Positions 45,147-53,468 of a DNA stretch of 64,000 nucleotides are shown piece after piece. Each line of letters starts with the position of its first letter. The first letter of the stretch is position 1. The notes under the pieces are model-generated. The model searched no databases. It worked only from the letters and a program-made list of their open reading frames with translations, and was not told the DNA's origin. Origin of the DNA: Bradyrhizobium sp. SZCCT0148 (GTDB taxonomy: Bacteria; Pseudomonadota; Alphaproteobacteria; Rhizobiales; Xanthobacteraceae); the NCBI RefSeq assembly GCF_018129985.1, contig NZ_JAFCKT010000014.1, forward strand, positions 1 to 64,000. Reading direction: 5' to 3'. Both the position numbers and the translations under genes were made by a program.

Positions 45147-47840
45147 ATGTCAACCTATCGTCTCAACCATCTGCTGGCCCCGCGTTCAGTTGCACTCGTC
45201 GGCGCGAGCGCCCGTCCGGTCTCCGTCGGACGCGCCGTTCTTGAGAACATTCACAAGTCCGGGTTCAAGGGGCAGTTCGGCCTCGTCAACCCACGTCATG
45301 CCGAAATCGGCGGCGTCGCTGCGGTGAAAAGCCTGGACGGCTTGGACTTCGTGCCCGAACTCGTGGTCATCACCGCGCCGGCGCAAGAGATTCCTGACAT
45401 CATCGACCAGGCCGGGCGTCGTGGATCGGCGGGGGCACTGATCGTCTCGGCAGGGCTCGGCCACGGACCTGGATCTTTGCAAGAGGCTGCAATCACAGCC
45501 GCCCGCAAATACGGCATGCGGCTGATCGGGCCGAACTGCCTCGGCATCATGATGCCCGGCGTCAACCTGAATGCCAGCTTTGCTGCGCACATGCCGGGGG
45601 CAGGCAGCCTCGCGCTGATCTCGCAATCGGGCGCGATCGCTGCCGGCATGGTCGACTGGGCAGCACACCGCGGCGTCGGCTTTTCCGGGATCGTCTCGAT
45701 CGGCGATCAGATCGACGTCGATATCGCCGATCTCCTCGACTATTTCGCGATGGATCACAAGACCCGCGCGATCCTGCTCTACATTGAATCCATCAAGGAC
45801 GCGCGCAAGTTCATGTCGGCGGCGCGTGCCGCCGCGCGCGTGAAGCCTGTCGTCGTGGTCAAATCCGGCCGAATGGCGCAGGGTGCGAAGGCAGCCGCCA
45901 CGCATACCGGCGCGCTCGCCGGCGCCGACGCCGTCTATGACGCGGCGTTCCGCCGCGCCGGTGTGTTGCGGGTCTCCGATTTGCGTGAGCTGTTCGATTG
46001 TGCCGAGACGCTCGGCCGCGTCGAATCGCCGACGGGAAAGCGTCTCGCCATCCTGACCAACGGCGGCGGCATCGGCGTGCTCGCCGTCGATCGATTGGTC
46101 GAACTCGGCGGAATTCCGGCAACCCTCTCTGCGGACGTGCGCAAGACGCTCGACGCGGTTCTGCCGCCGACCTGGTCCGGTGCAAATCCCGTCGACATTG
46201 TCGGCGACGCTGACGCCGCGCGCTACGCCGCAGCGCTCGAGGTTCTGCTGGCGGATCGCGACAACGACGCTGTTCTGGTCCTCAACGTGCAAACGGCGAT
46301 CGCCTCGGCAGCCGAGATCGCCACGACCGTGACGGAACTCGTCGGCAAATATCGAAAGGAGCACCGCAGCTGGGCGAAGCCTGTATTGGCCGCCTGGGTG
46401 GGAGCCGATCAGCACATCATCCAGACACTCTCCAGCGCCGGTGTGCCGAACTATCCGACCGAGGATGATGCCGTCCGCGGCTTCATGTACTTGGTACGGC
46501 ACCGCGAAGTGGTGGAGGAGCTGAGCCAGGTTCCTCCCGCGATGCCTGATACGTTCGTGCCGGATGCCCGGGGGGCGAAGCAGATCGTCACTGCTGCGAT
46601 CGCGGACGGTCGTGAGTGGCTAGAGCCTGTCGAGATCAAAAACCTGCTCGAAGCCTACGACATCGCCATGGTGCCGACCTATGCGGCAACCGACGTCGAG
46701 CAGGCGGTCGGCTATGCAAAGGAGATCTTTGCACAGGGTGGCACTGTCGTGCTGAAGATCATGTCGCGCGACATCACCCACAAATCCGACGTCGGCGGCG
46801 TCGTTCTCAACCTCACCACGCCTGAAGCCGTGCGGGGGGCTGCCACGAACATTCTCGCGCGGGCGAAGAAGCTGCGTCCCGAGGCACGTATTGGCGGTGT
46901 GATAGTTCAGGCGATGGTCGTCAAGGCAAAAGCACGCGAGCTGATCCTGGGCCTCGCTGACGATCCTACATTCGGCACTGTCGTCGTGTTCGGCCGCGGC
47001 GGCACGGCAGTCGAGATCATCAACGACAAGGCGCTGGCGCTACCGCCGCTGGATCTGCAGCTTGCTCGCGACCTGATCGACCGCACCCGCGTGTCGCGGC
47101 TGTTGAAGGCCTATCGCGACGTGCCGGCGGTCAAGCAAGACGCCGTGGCCATGGTGCTGGTCAAGCTGGCGCAGATGGCGGCCGACATTCCCGAGATCCG
47201 CGAATTCGACATCAATCCGCTGCTGGCGGACGAAACCGGGGTGACCGCGGTCGACGCCCGTGTCGCGGTCGGTCCGCCGCAACGGAAGTTCGTCGGCTCG
47301 GGCCCAGCCAATTTCGCAGTTCGTGCCTATCCGTCACAATGGGAGCGGCGCCTCAAGCTCAAGGAAGACTGGCGCATCTTCGTTCGGCCCATGCGCCCCG
47401 AGGACGAGCCGACCATCCACGAATTCCTGCGTCACGTCACCCCGCACGACCTTCGCCTGCGCTTCTTCGCGCCGATGAAGGAGTTTACCCACGAGTTCAT
47501 CGCGCGCCTGACCCAGCTCGACTACGCCCGCGCGATGGCCTTCATCGCCTTCGACGAGGCCACCGGCGAAATGGTCGGCGTGGTCCGGCTCCACTCGGAT
47601 TCGATCTACGATAGCGGCGAATACGCGATCCTGCTGCGGTCCGATCTCAAGGGCAGGGGGCTCGGCTGGGCGCTCATGCAGCTCATCATCAACTACGCCA
47701 AGTCGGAGGGGCTGAAAGTCATCTCGGGCGACGTGCTCAAGGAGAACACCGTGATGCTCGAAATGTGCCGACAGCTCGGCTTCGAGGTCAAGCCGGATCC
47801 GACCGAGCCCGACATCTGCGACGTCAAGCTGACGCTCTGA
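45147..47840 (+). CDS. ADP-forming acyl-CoA synthetase fused to a GNAT acetyltransferase
   Basis: An 897-residue protein. The N-terminal CoA-binding domain (VALVGASARP), the ligase-CoA domain and the ATP-grasp domain (about 480-700) make an NDP-forming acetyl-CoA synthetase. A GNAT domain follows (about 730-890; RSDLKGRGLGWALM is the acetyl-CoA loop). This order is that of the Pat-type protein lysine acetyltransferases. The expected phospho-histidine is present as His253 (THTGALAG), so the synthetase half may be active. It follows the stress-protein gene by 66 bases. Confidence 0.88.
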   Translation: MSTYRLNHLLAPRSVALVGASARPVSVGRAVLENIHKSGFKGQFGLVNPRHAEIGGVAAVKSLDGLDFVPELVVITAPAQEIPDIIDQAGRRGSAGALIVSAGLGHGPGSLQEAAITAARKYGMRLIGPNCLGIMMPGVNLNASFAAHMPGAGSLALISQSGAIAAGMVDWAAHRGVGFSGIVSIGDQIDVDIADLLDYFAMDHKTRAILLYIESIKDARKFMSAARAAARVKPVVVVKSGRMAQGAKAAATHTGALAGADAVYDAAFRRAGVLRVSDLRELFDCAETLGRVESPTGKRLAILTNGGGIGVLAVDRLVELGGIPATLSADVRKTLDAVLPPTWSGANPVDIVGDADAARYAAALEVLLADRDNDAVLVLNVQTAIASAAEIATTVTELVGKYRKEHRSWAKPVLAAWVGADQHIIQTLSSAGVPNYPTEDDAVRGFMYLVRHREVVEELSQVPPAMPDTFVPDARGAKQIVTAAIADGREWLEPVEIKNLLEAYDIAMVPTYAATDVEQAVGYAKEIFAQGGTVVLKIMSRDITHKSDVGGVVLNLTTPEAVRGAATNILARAKKLRPEARIGGVIVQAMVVKAKARELILGLADDPTFGTVVVFGRGGTAVEIINDKALALPPLDLQLARDLIDRTRVSRLLKAYRDVPAVKQDAVAMVLVKLAQMAADIPEIREFDINPLLADETGVTAVDARVAVGPPQRKFVGSGPANFAVRAYPSQWERRLKLKEDWRIFVRPMRPEDEPTIHEFLRHVTPHDLRLRFFAPMKEFTHEFIARLTQLDYARAMAFIAFDEATGEMVGVVRLHSDSIYDSGEYAILLRSDLKGRGLGWALMQLIINYAKSEGLKVISGDVLKENTVMLEMCRQLGFEVKPDPTEPDICDVKLTL

Positions 47841-47852
47841 GCGCGTCCTGCC

Positions 47853-48338
47853 TCAAGATTCGGCTTCAGTCGGCGAACCGGCGGATTTGCCTGCCGACGT
47901 CCGCAAATTCCTGATGATGATCGCGATCAACGGCACCAGCACCGGCACGATCGTGCTGAGCGGATGATGCAACGCGCCCGACACCTGCGCCTGGAACGCG
48001 CGCGCCTCGAACTGAAGAGCTTCGATGGAGGTGTCATGAATTTCGTTGGCGAGCTCGATGTCGCGGCCCGACGGAGCGCGGCCGGCGATCGCGAAGAGGG
48101 CGGCTGCGATGGCGAAATTGACGGCGCCGAGGATGGCGGCCGCGGCAATTGCACTCCAGATCTGCACCAGCCCGAAATAGGCAGACAGCTCCAGCATCAG
48201 GAGTCCGAACGCCGCGATCAGCGCCGCAAAGGCGCGCAAACCGAGGCCGACAAGCAGATGGCGCAGCCTGATGTCCGCGATAATCCTGTCGGTGCGCCAC
48301 AATGCGCGCAAATGTTTGACCACGTTTTCGGTATTCAC
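47853..48338 (-). CDS. Phage-holin-superfamily-III-like membrane protein
   Basis: A 161-residue protein with two strong transmembrane helices in the middle (about 32-55 and 62-85), a soluble region, then another hydrophobic segment near residues 125-140. It resembles the putative Actinobacteriophage-holin-superfamily-III membrane proteins that occur next to YqjD/DUF883 genes in bacteria. No lytic role is implied. Its ATG directly abuts the stop of the upstream gene. Confidence 0.7.
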   Translation of the reverse strand: MNTENVVKHLRALWRTDRIIADIRLRHLLVGLGLRAFAALIAAFGLLMLELSAYFGLVQIWSAIAAAAILGAVNFAIAAALFAIAGRAPSGRDIELANEIHDTSIEALQFEARAFQAQVSGALHHPLSTIVPVLVPLIAIIIRNLRTSAGKSAGSPTEAES

Positions 48339-48614
48339 CTAGTGTCTCCTCAGCATGAAGCCGACAACGACGCCGAGCGCGAAGGCGGAGGCAAGCGACG
48401 TGATCGGACGGTCCGCAATGAGACCCTGAAGCTGCGCCTGCTCTTCGTCCACGGTCTCGCCGAGTTCGGTCAGCGCGGCCCTGATCTGATCGGCGAGCGC
48501 CTCGGCGCGGTCCTTCGAGCTATTGAACATCTCCTCGCCCGCAGTGCTCAGCAAGCGTGTGACATCGACCTTCAAGGCCCGCAATTCTTCGCTCATCCTG
48601 TCACTGTCGAACAT
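48339..48614 (-). CDS. YqjD/ElaB (DUF883)-like membrane-anchored protein
   Basis: A 91-residue protein: a long charged amphipathic helix (residues 1-65) followed by one C-terminal membrane helix ending in the basic RRH. This matches the YqjD/ElaB family, which are inner-membrane proteins that bind ribosomes in stationary phase. It is first in a two-gene operon, with a FixK box centred 63 bases upstream (predicted start site 22 bases before the ATG). Confidence 0.75.
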   Translation of the reverse strand: MFDSDRMSEELRALKVDVTRLLSTAGEEMFNSSKDRAEALADQIRAALTELGETVDEEQAQLQGLIADRPITSLASAFALGVVVGFMLRRH

Positions 48615-48670
48615 GGACTCGTACCCCCATTGATTGGCGGCAAGCCTAAGGCCCGCCCGTGCGGTCGGGC

Positions 48671-48684
48671 TTGATTTGCCTCAA
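48671..48684. promoter_or_regulatory. FixK/FNR box serving the YqjD-like operon
   Basis: TTGATTTGCCTCAA, correctly spaced for a minus-strand start near 48636. Confidence 0.7.
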
Positions 48685-48693
48685 GCGGTGGCT

Positions 48694-48707
48694 TTGAGAC
48701 AGGTCAA
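48694..48707. promoter_or_regulatory. FixK/FNR box serving the mlaE operon
   Basis: TTGAGACAGGTCAA, correctly spaced for a plus-strand start near 48742, 35 bases before mlaE. Together with the neighbouring box this gives each divergent promoter its own site. Confidence 0.7.
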
Positions 48708-48776
48708 ACCGGCCGCCATATGCTGGCCTAGAAGTGCCGTCTGAATGGGGACCAATTGTCCCGACGAGGTGGAAGC

Positions 48777-49913
48777 GTGAACCACGAACCGCTGTTGCTC
48801 GCGACGCCGTCAGGCGACGCGCTGAACTTGCGCCCCGAAGGTCGCTGGACCGCCGCAAACGTGGTCACGCTCGAGACTTTGTCCCGGTCGGTCGGTGCCG
48901 ACGTCGATCGCTCGCGCGTCGTCACCCTGGACATGTCGGGCGTCAGCGCGCTGGATACGCTCGGCGCCTGGGTTCTGGAAAAACTGTCGCGCAGGGCCGC
49001 AGCATCGGGCAAATCGGCCGAATTCGTCGGCGTTGCCGATCATTTCAGCGGGCTGCTCGATGAGGTGCGCCAGGTCAACCGCCACGCGCCGCTGCCGGTC
49101 GCCGCACCCAATCCGGTGCTGGCGAGGCTGGGCGACCTCGGCAAGGCAACTGCCGGTGCGCGGGAAGACATCACGATCTTCCTGCAGATGCTCGGCGCAT
49201 TGTTCATGGCCCTGATCGGCGTGCTGCGCCGGCCGCGATCGCTGCGGCTGACCTCGCTGATCTATCAGCTCTACCGGATTGGCTGGCAGGCGATCCCCAT
49301 CATCGCGCTGATCACGTTCCTGATCGGCGCCATCATCGCGCAGCAGGGCTTCTTTCATTTCCGCAGGTTCGGTGCGGAGTCCTACACCGTCGACATGGTC
49401 GGCATCCTGGTGCTGCGCGAGCTCGGCGTGCTGATCGTCGCCATCATGGTCGCGGGCCGGTCGGGAAGTGCCTACACCGCCGAACTCGGCTCGATGAAGA
49501 TGCGCGAGGAAATCGACGCGCTATCCACCATGGGGCTCGATCCCGTCGACGTGCTGATCCTGCCGCGCGTTGCGGCGCTGGTCATCGCGCTGCCGATCCT
49601 CACCTTCATCGGATCCATTGCCGCGCTCTATGGCGGCGGTCTCGTCGCGCAGTTCTACGGCGACATGGGCCCCGCGATCTACATCGCGCGGCTGCACGAG
49701 GCCATCTCCGTCACCCATTTCAAGGTGGGCATCCTGAAGGCGCCGTTCATGGCGCTGGTGATCGGGATCGTGGCCTGCAGCGAGGGACTGCGCGTCAAGG
49801 GCAGCGCGGAATCGCTCGGCCGGCAGACCACGACGTCGGTGGTGAAGTCGATCTTCCTGGTGATCGTGCTCGACGGCCTGTTCGCGATCTTCTTCGCCTC
49901 GATCGGAATGTGA
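48777..49913 (+). CDS. mlaE: MlaE-type phospholipid ABC permease with N-terminal STAS domain
   Basis: A 378-residue permease. Residues 1-100 are a STAS domain (VVTLDMSGVSALDTLGAWVL) and the rest is the MlaE family channel (FLIGAIIAQQGFFHF; ELGVLIVAIMVAGRSGSAYTAELGSMKM; GIVACSEGLRVKGSAESLGRQTT). Mla-type systems move phospholipids across the envelope. GTG 48777 is chosen because AGGTGG lies just upstream. It heads a three-gene operon with mlaF and mlaD-like genes. Confidence 0.88.
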   Translation: MNHEPLLLATPSGDALNLRPEGRWTAANVVTLETLSRSVGADVDRSRVVTLDMSGVSALDTLGAWVLEKLSRRAAASGKSAEFVGVADHFSGLLDEVRQVNRHAPLPVAAPNPVLARLGDLGKATAGAREDITIFLQMLGALFMALIGVLRRPRSLRLTSLIYQLYRIGWQAIPIIALITFLIGAIIAQQGFFHFRRFGAESYTVDMVGILVLRELGVLIVAIMVAGRSGSAYTAELGSMKMREEIDALSTMGLDPVDVLILPRVAALVIALPILTFIGSIAALYGGGLVAQFYGDMGPAIYIARLHEAISVTHFKVGILKAPFMALVIGIVACSEGLRVKGSAESLGRQTTTSVVKSIFLVIVLDGLFAIFFASIGM

Positions 49914-49915
49914 CG

Positions 49916-50683
49916 ATGGACGTAGCGCAGGACCAGTTCGCGATCCGCGTCCATGACCTCGTGGTCGGCTTCGGCCGCCAGACCGTGCTCGACCATCTGT
50001 CGCTCGACGTTCGCCGCGGCGAGATCCTCGGGCTGGTGGGCGCGTCCGGCGGCGGCAAGTCGGTGCTGATGCGCACCATCATCGGCCTCATCCCGCGCCA
50101 AGGCGGGACGATCGAAGTCATGGGGCAGCCCACCGGCGGCCACGGCCGCGGCGCCGCCACGATATGGGGCATCCTGTTCCAGCAGGGGGCACTGTTCTCC
50201 TCGCTGACGGTTCGCCAGAACGTCCAGTTTCCCTTGCGCGAAAATCTGGTCCTGTCGCAGGAACTGATGGACGAGATCGCGATCGCCAAGCTGGAGATGG
50301 TCGGCTTGCGCCCCCAGGATGCGGACAAATATCCGGCGGAGCTGTCGGGCGGCATGACCAAGCGCGTGGCGTTGGCGCGCGCGCTCGCGCTCGATCCGCC
50401 GATCCTGTTCCTGGACGAGCCGACCTCCGGCCTCGATCCGATCGCCGCCGGCGATTTCGACGTGCTGATCAAGACGCTGCAAAAGACGCTGGGTCTGACC
50501 GTATTCATGGTGACCCACGACCTTGCGAGCCTGACCACGGTTTGCGACCGCGTCGCCGCGCTCGCCGACGGCAAGATCGTGGCGATCGGCCCGATGCGCG
50601 AATTGCTGCAATCCGAGCATCCCTGGGTGCGCGCCTATTTCCACGGCAAGCGCTCGCAGATGCTGCAACACGAGATGAGATGA
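49916..50683 (+). CDS. mlaF: MlaF-type ABC ATPase
   Basis: A 255-residue ATPase. Walker A is GASGGGKS, the signature is LSGGMTKR (the TKR form typical of MlaF/Mkl), Walker B is ILFLDEPTSGLD, and the switch His is in MVTHDLAS. ATG 49916 is 2 bases after the mlaE stop; an overlapping GTG at 49910 is an alternative. It powers the MlaE permease. Confidence 0.9.
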   Translation: MDVAQDQFAIRVHDLVVGFGRQTVLDHLSLDVRRGEILGLVGASGGGKSVLMRTIIGLIPRQGGTIEVMGQPTGGHGRGAATIWGILFQQGALFSSLTVRQNVQFPLRENLVLSQELMDEIAIAKLEMVGLRPQDADKYPAELSGGMTKRVALARALALDPPILFLDEPTSGLDPIAAGDFDVLIKTLQKTLGLTVFMVTHDLASLTTVCDRVAALADGKIVAIGPMRELLQSEHPWVRAYFHGKRSQMLQHEMR

Positions 50684-50686
50684 GAC

Positions 50687-51790
50687 ATGGAAACCCGCGC
50701 TCCTTACGTGCTGATCGGCAGTTTCGTGCTGGCCGCGATCCTCGCGGTGTTCGGCTTCGTCTATTGGCTGAACAACACCGGCGGCATCGGGCCACGCACG
50801 AACTATCATGTGCAATTCCAGGGTTCGGTCCCGGGCCTGCTGGTCGGCGCCGGCGTGCTGTTCAACGGCATCCGGGTCGGCGAGGTGACGCAGCTGGGGC
50901 TTGCGCCCGATAACCCGCGTTTTGTCAATGCGACGATTTCGGTTGCGACCGCCACGCCGGTGCGTTCCGACACCAAGGTCGGTCTTGAATTCCAGGGCCT
51001 GACCGGCGTGCCGGTGGTGACGTTGGAGGGCGGCGTGATCGTCGCCAAGACCGGCGAGCCCTTGACCTTGATCGCGGAGGCCGGCGCCGGCCAGAGCATG
51101 ACCCAGGCGGCGCGCGACGCGTTGCGGCGGGTCGACACGGTGCTCCAGGACAATTCCGGCCCGCTGAAGGACACCATCGCGAATTTCAAGACGTTCTCCG
51201 ACGGCCTCGCGCGCAACACCGGCAAGCTCGACGGCATCCTGGCGGGCCTGGAGAAGATGACCGGCGGTGGCGCTCCCGCGCAGAAGGTCACCTACGATCT
51301 ACACGCGCCGCAGGGCTCCGAGGCGGCCGGCAAGACACTCTCGGCGTCGCTGGCCATTCCCGAGCCGAGCGCGGTCGCGATGCTGCAGACCCAGCGCATG
51401 CTGTTCGCGCCCGTTGGGGACCGGCCGGGCTTTGCCGACTTCCTCTGGGCCGACAGCATTCCGAAATTGGTGCAGGCGCGCCTGATCGACAGCTTCGAGA
51501 ACTACGATATCGCCCACGCTCCGCTGCGCACGAGCGATCTGGGCCAGGCGGATTACCAGCTCCTGATCGACATCCGCAGTTTCCGGATCGCCACGGAGGG
51601 CGAGGCACGGGTCGAGATCGGACTGTCGGCGCGGATCGTCGACAAGAACGGCAAGGTGGTGGCATCGCGCCTGGTCGAGAGCAGTGAAAAGCTCGACAAG
51701 GTCGAGCCGGCCGCCGCGGTTGCGGCCTTCGATGCGGCTTTTGCCCGCATCGCCAGGGAGCTGATTGGGTGGACCGTGCAGGCGGTGTGA
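50687..51790 (+). CDS. MlaD-type MCE protein fused to an ABC-transport auxiliary domain
   Basis: A 367-residue protein. One N-terminal membrane helix (about 7-28) anchors a single MCE domain (about 38-115; GLLVGAGVLFNGIRVGEV). After a helical linker, residues ~190-367 match the ABC-type transport auxiliary domain of PqiC/YmbA-like lipoproteins: FLWADSIPKLVQARLIDSF, ADYQLLIDIRSF, VDKNGKVVASRLVE. In most bacteria this domain is a separate outer-membrane lipoprotein. Here it lacks a lipobox and hangs from the MCE anchor. Confidence 0.85.
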   Translation: METRAPYVLIGSFVLAAILAVFGFVYWLNNTGGIGPRTNYHVQFQGSVPGLLVGAGVLFNGIRVGEVTQLGLAPDNPRFVNATISVATATPVRSDTKVGLEFQGLTGVPVVTLEGGVIVAKTGEPLTLIAEAGAGQSMTQAARDALRRVDTVLQDNSGPLKDTIANFKTFSDGLARNTGKLDGILAGLEKMTGGGAPAQKVTYDLHAPQGSEAAGKTLSASLAIPEPSAVAMLQTQRMLFAPVGDRPGFADFLWADSIPKLVQARLIDSFENYDIAHAPLRTSDLGQADYQLLIDIRSFRIATEGEARVEIGLSARIVDKNGKVVASRLVESSEKLDKVEPAAAVAAFDAAFARIARELIGWTVQAV

Positions 51791-51796
51791 CGCCCA

Positions 51797-52114
51797 CTAT
51801 TCCAGCGTTTTCAGGTAGGACAGAAGGTCGTGGATCTGGTTCGGATTGAGCTCGAAGGCCGGCATGTCGGGGTGGCCGGTGTAGATCCCTTCCGCCAGCG
51901 CCTCGCCAAGGGTCTCGATCGGGTAACGCCGGTGCAGATTGCGCAGCGGCGGCGCGCCCTCGAGCGTGCTACGCGAGACGCGGTCGATCGCGTGACAACG
52001 TGCGCAATTGGCCCGCGCAAAGGCCTTGCCACGCTGCTCGGCAGTCGAAGCCGCCAGCGCAGGCGTGATCAGAAGCAGCCCAATCAGGCCGTGACGTAAG
52101 GCGCTTTGCAGCAT
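51797..52114 (-). CDS. Small class I c-type cytochrome
   Basis: A 105-residue periplasmic cytochrome c. A signal peptide (about 1-22, ALAAS) precedes the heme-binding CARCH motif (Cys37, Cys40, His41), and the axial Met is in HPDMPAFEL. The TLGEALAEGIYTGHPDMP block is typical of small mono-heme cytochromes. ATG 52114 gives a proper signal peptide and fits a predicted start site near 52137 from the FixK box at 52172. It probably carries electrons in microaerobic respiration. Confidence 0.86.
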   Translation of the reverse strand: MLQSALRHGLIGLLLITPALAASTAEQRGKAFARANCARCHAIDRVSRSTLEGAPPLRNLHRRYPIETLGEALAEGIYTGHPDMPAFELNPNQIHDLLSYLKTLE

Positions 52115-52171
52115 GGAAAGTTGATCCGGTCGAACTCTGGAAGCAGAATATGACGGGGATGCCACTCAAAT

Positions 52172-52185
52172 TTGATCTCTGTCAA
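52172..52185. promoter_or_regulatory. FixK/FNR box between the cytochrome and FNR-type regulator genes
   Basis: TTGATCTCTGTCAA. Its centre is 64.5 bases from the cytochrome start and 90.5 from the regulator start, so it can serve both; autoregulation of the FNR homologue is likely. Confidence 0.75.
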
Positions 52186-52268
52186 TTGGCCTTCGCGCAT
52201 TGCAGTAAAATGCACCCGCGAGGTGGACTCGGCCGGGGGGCGGAGCTGACCGACGCTGGGAGCGGTGG

Positions 52269-52982
52269 ATGAAGCCTTCCGTGGTCACGATTGAGCCGAA
52301 CGGGCATTTTTGCAGCGAGTGTGCCGTACGCGGAGCGGCGGTTTGTTCGTCGCTGAATGCGGTTGAGCTCAGGGAATTCGAGCATCTCGGACGCCGCGTT
52401 CATTTCAACGCCGGCGAGACCGTGTTTTCCGAGGAGGAGATCACGACCTCGTTCTACAACGTCCTCGAAGGCGTCATGCGGCTGTACAAGCTGCTGCCCG
52501 ACGGCCGGCGGCAGATCGTCGGTTTTGCGTTGCCCGGCGATTTCCTCGGGATGAATCTATCCGGCAGGCACAATTTTTCGGCCGATGCAATCGGTGTCGT
52601 GACCGTATGCCAGTTCGCCAAGGCGCCCTTCGGCCGTTTCATCGAAGACCGGCCGCAACTGCTCAAGAGGATCAACGAACTGGCCATCCGTGAATTGAGC
52701 CAGGCCCGCGACCACATGGTCCTGCTCGGCCGCCGCTCGGCCGACGAGAAGGTTGCGACCTTCCTGCTCGGCTGGCGCGAGCGGCTGGTCACGCTCAAGG
52801 GGCTGTCCGACACGGTACCGCTTCCGATGAGCCGTCAGGACATCGCCGACTATCTCGGCCTGACCATCGAAACCGTCAGCCGCACTTTCACCAAGCTGGA
52901 GCGTCACGGCGTGATCGAGATCATTCACGGCGGCATCAGCCTGCTGGATCCTGCCCGCGCCGAGGCGATGGCCGCAGCCTGA
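52269..52982 (+). CDS. FNR-type oxygen-sensing transcriptional regulator
   Basis: A 237-residue CRP/FNR-family regulator. The N-terminal cysteines Cys15, Cys18 and Cys26 (C-x2-C-x7-C) with Cys114 form the expected ligands of an oxygen-labile [4Fe-4S] cluster, as in FNR/FnrN. The C-terminal recognition helix is LGLTIETVSRTFTKLER; its E..SR pattern reads TTGAT half-sites. It therefore fits the TTGA-N6-TCAA boxes in this region directly. One such box lies upstream of the gene. Confidence 0.9.
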   Translation: MKPSVVTIEPNGHFCSECAVRGAAVCSSLNAVELREFEHLGRRVHFNAGETVFSEEEITTSFYNVLEGVMRLYKLLPDGRRQIVGFALPGDFLGMNLSGRHNFSADAIGVVTVCQFAKAPFGRFIEDRPQLLKRINELAIRELSQARDHMVLLGRRSADEKVATFLLGWRERLVTLKGLSDTVPLPMSRQDIADYLGLTIETVSRTFTKLERHGVIEIIHGGISLLDPARAEAMAAA

Positions 52983-53006
52983 TTTTTCGTTCGCCCCCTG
53001 ACGTTT

Positions 53007-53020
53007 TTGATCTCGATCAA
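53007..53020. promoter_or_regulatory. FixK/FNR box upstream of the 41-residue membrane protein
   Basis: TTGATCTCGATCAA is a perfect palindrome with the preferred TTGAT/ATCAA half-sites, predicting a start near 53055, 18 bases before the ATG. Confidence 0.78.
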
Positions 53021-53072
53021 AGACGCCGGCCCGCTGCGGCAAAATAATGCCCAAAACCAACGGGAGGGGTTG

Positions 53073-53198
53073 ATGCCTGCTGACGCGCTGCTGGTGACTG
53101 TTATCGTCGTCGCGATCTTCGTCGTATTTGCTTTGACCTTGGCTTGGGCCGACCGGCAAACCAGCTCACGCCGGCTCGATTCGGATCCCAAGCGCTAA
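53073..53198 (+). CDS. 41-residue single-pass membrane protein
   Basis: A small gene with a strong GGGAGGGG ribosome site. The product is one transmembrane helix (about residues 5-27) followed by a polar, arginine-containing tail. It resembles the tiny subunits or assembly peptides found with cytochrome oxidases and dehydrogenases, but no such complex is encoded nearby. The perfect FixK/FNR box upstream indicates low-oxygen expression. Bases 53199-53468 contain nothing I recognise. Confidence 0.72.
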   Translation: MPADALLVTVIVVAIFVVFALTLAWADRQTSSRRLDSDPKR

Positions 53199-53468
53199 GA
53201 CGTTTCCGCGCCCCTCCAGTCTGGACTTGTCGACGCATGGTGCGGCCGGATGTGCCATGCCAGCGCCTCAACGCAACTGTACTTGCGCGGACCACAACTC
53301 TGCATCGATCAATCCAATCAACGCATCCTTCGGATGCGTGCATCTGGCGTGACCGCGGCGTTTTCGCGGCATTTGCCACAAATCGCGCGCGTGCTTTCCG
53401 GTTGAAAAGCCTGATAACGTTGACTACGCAGGAACTCCAGTGCCTCGTAGTCTTAGGAGCCCCGCGGC

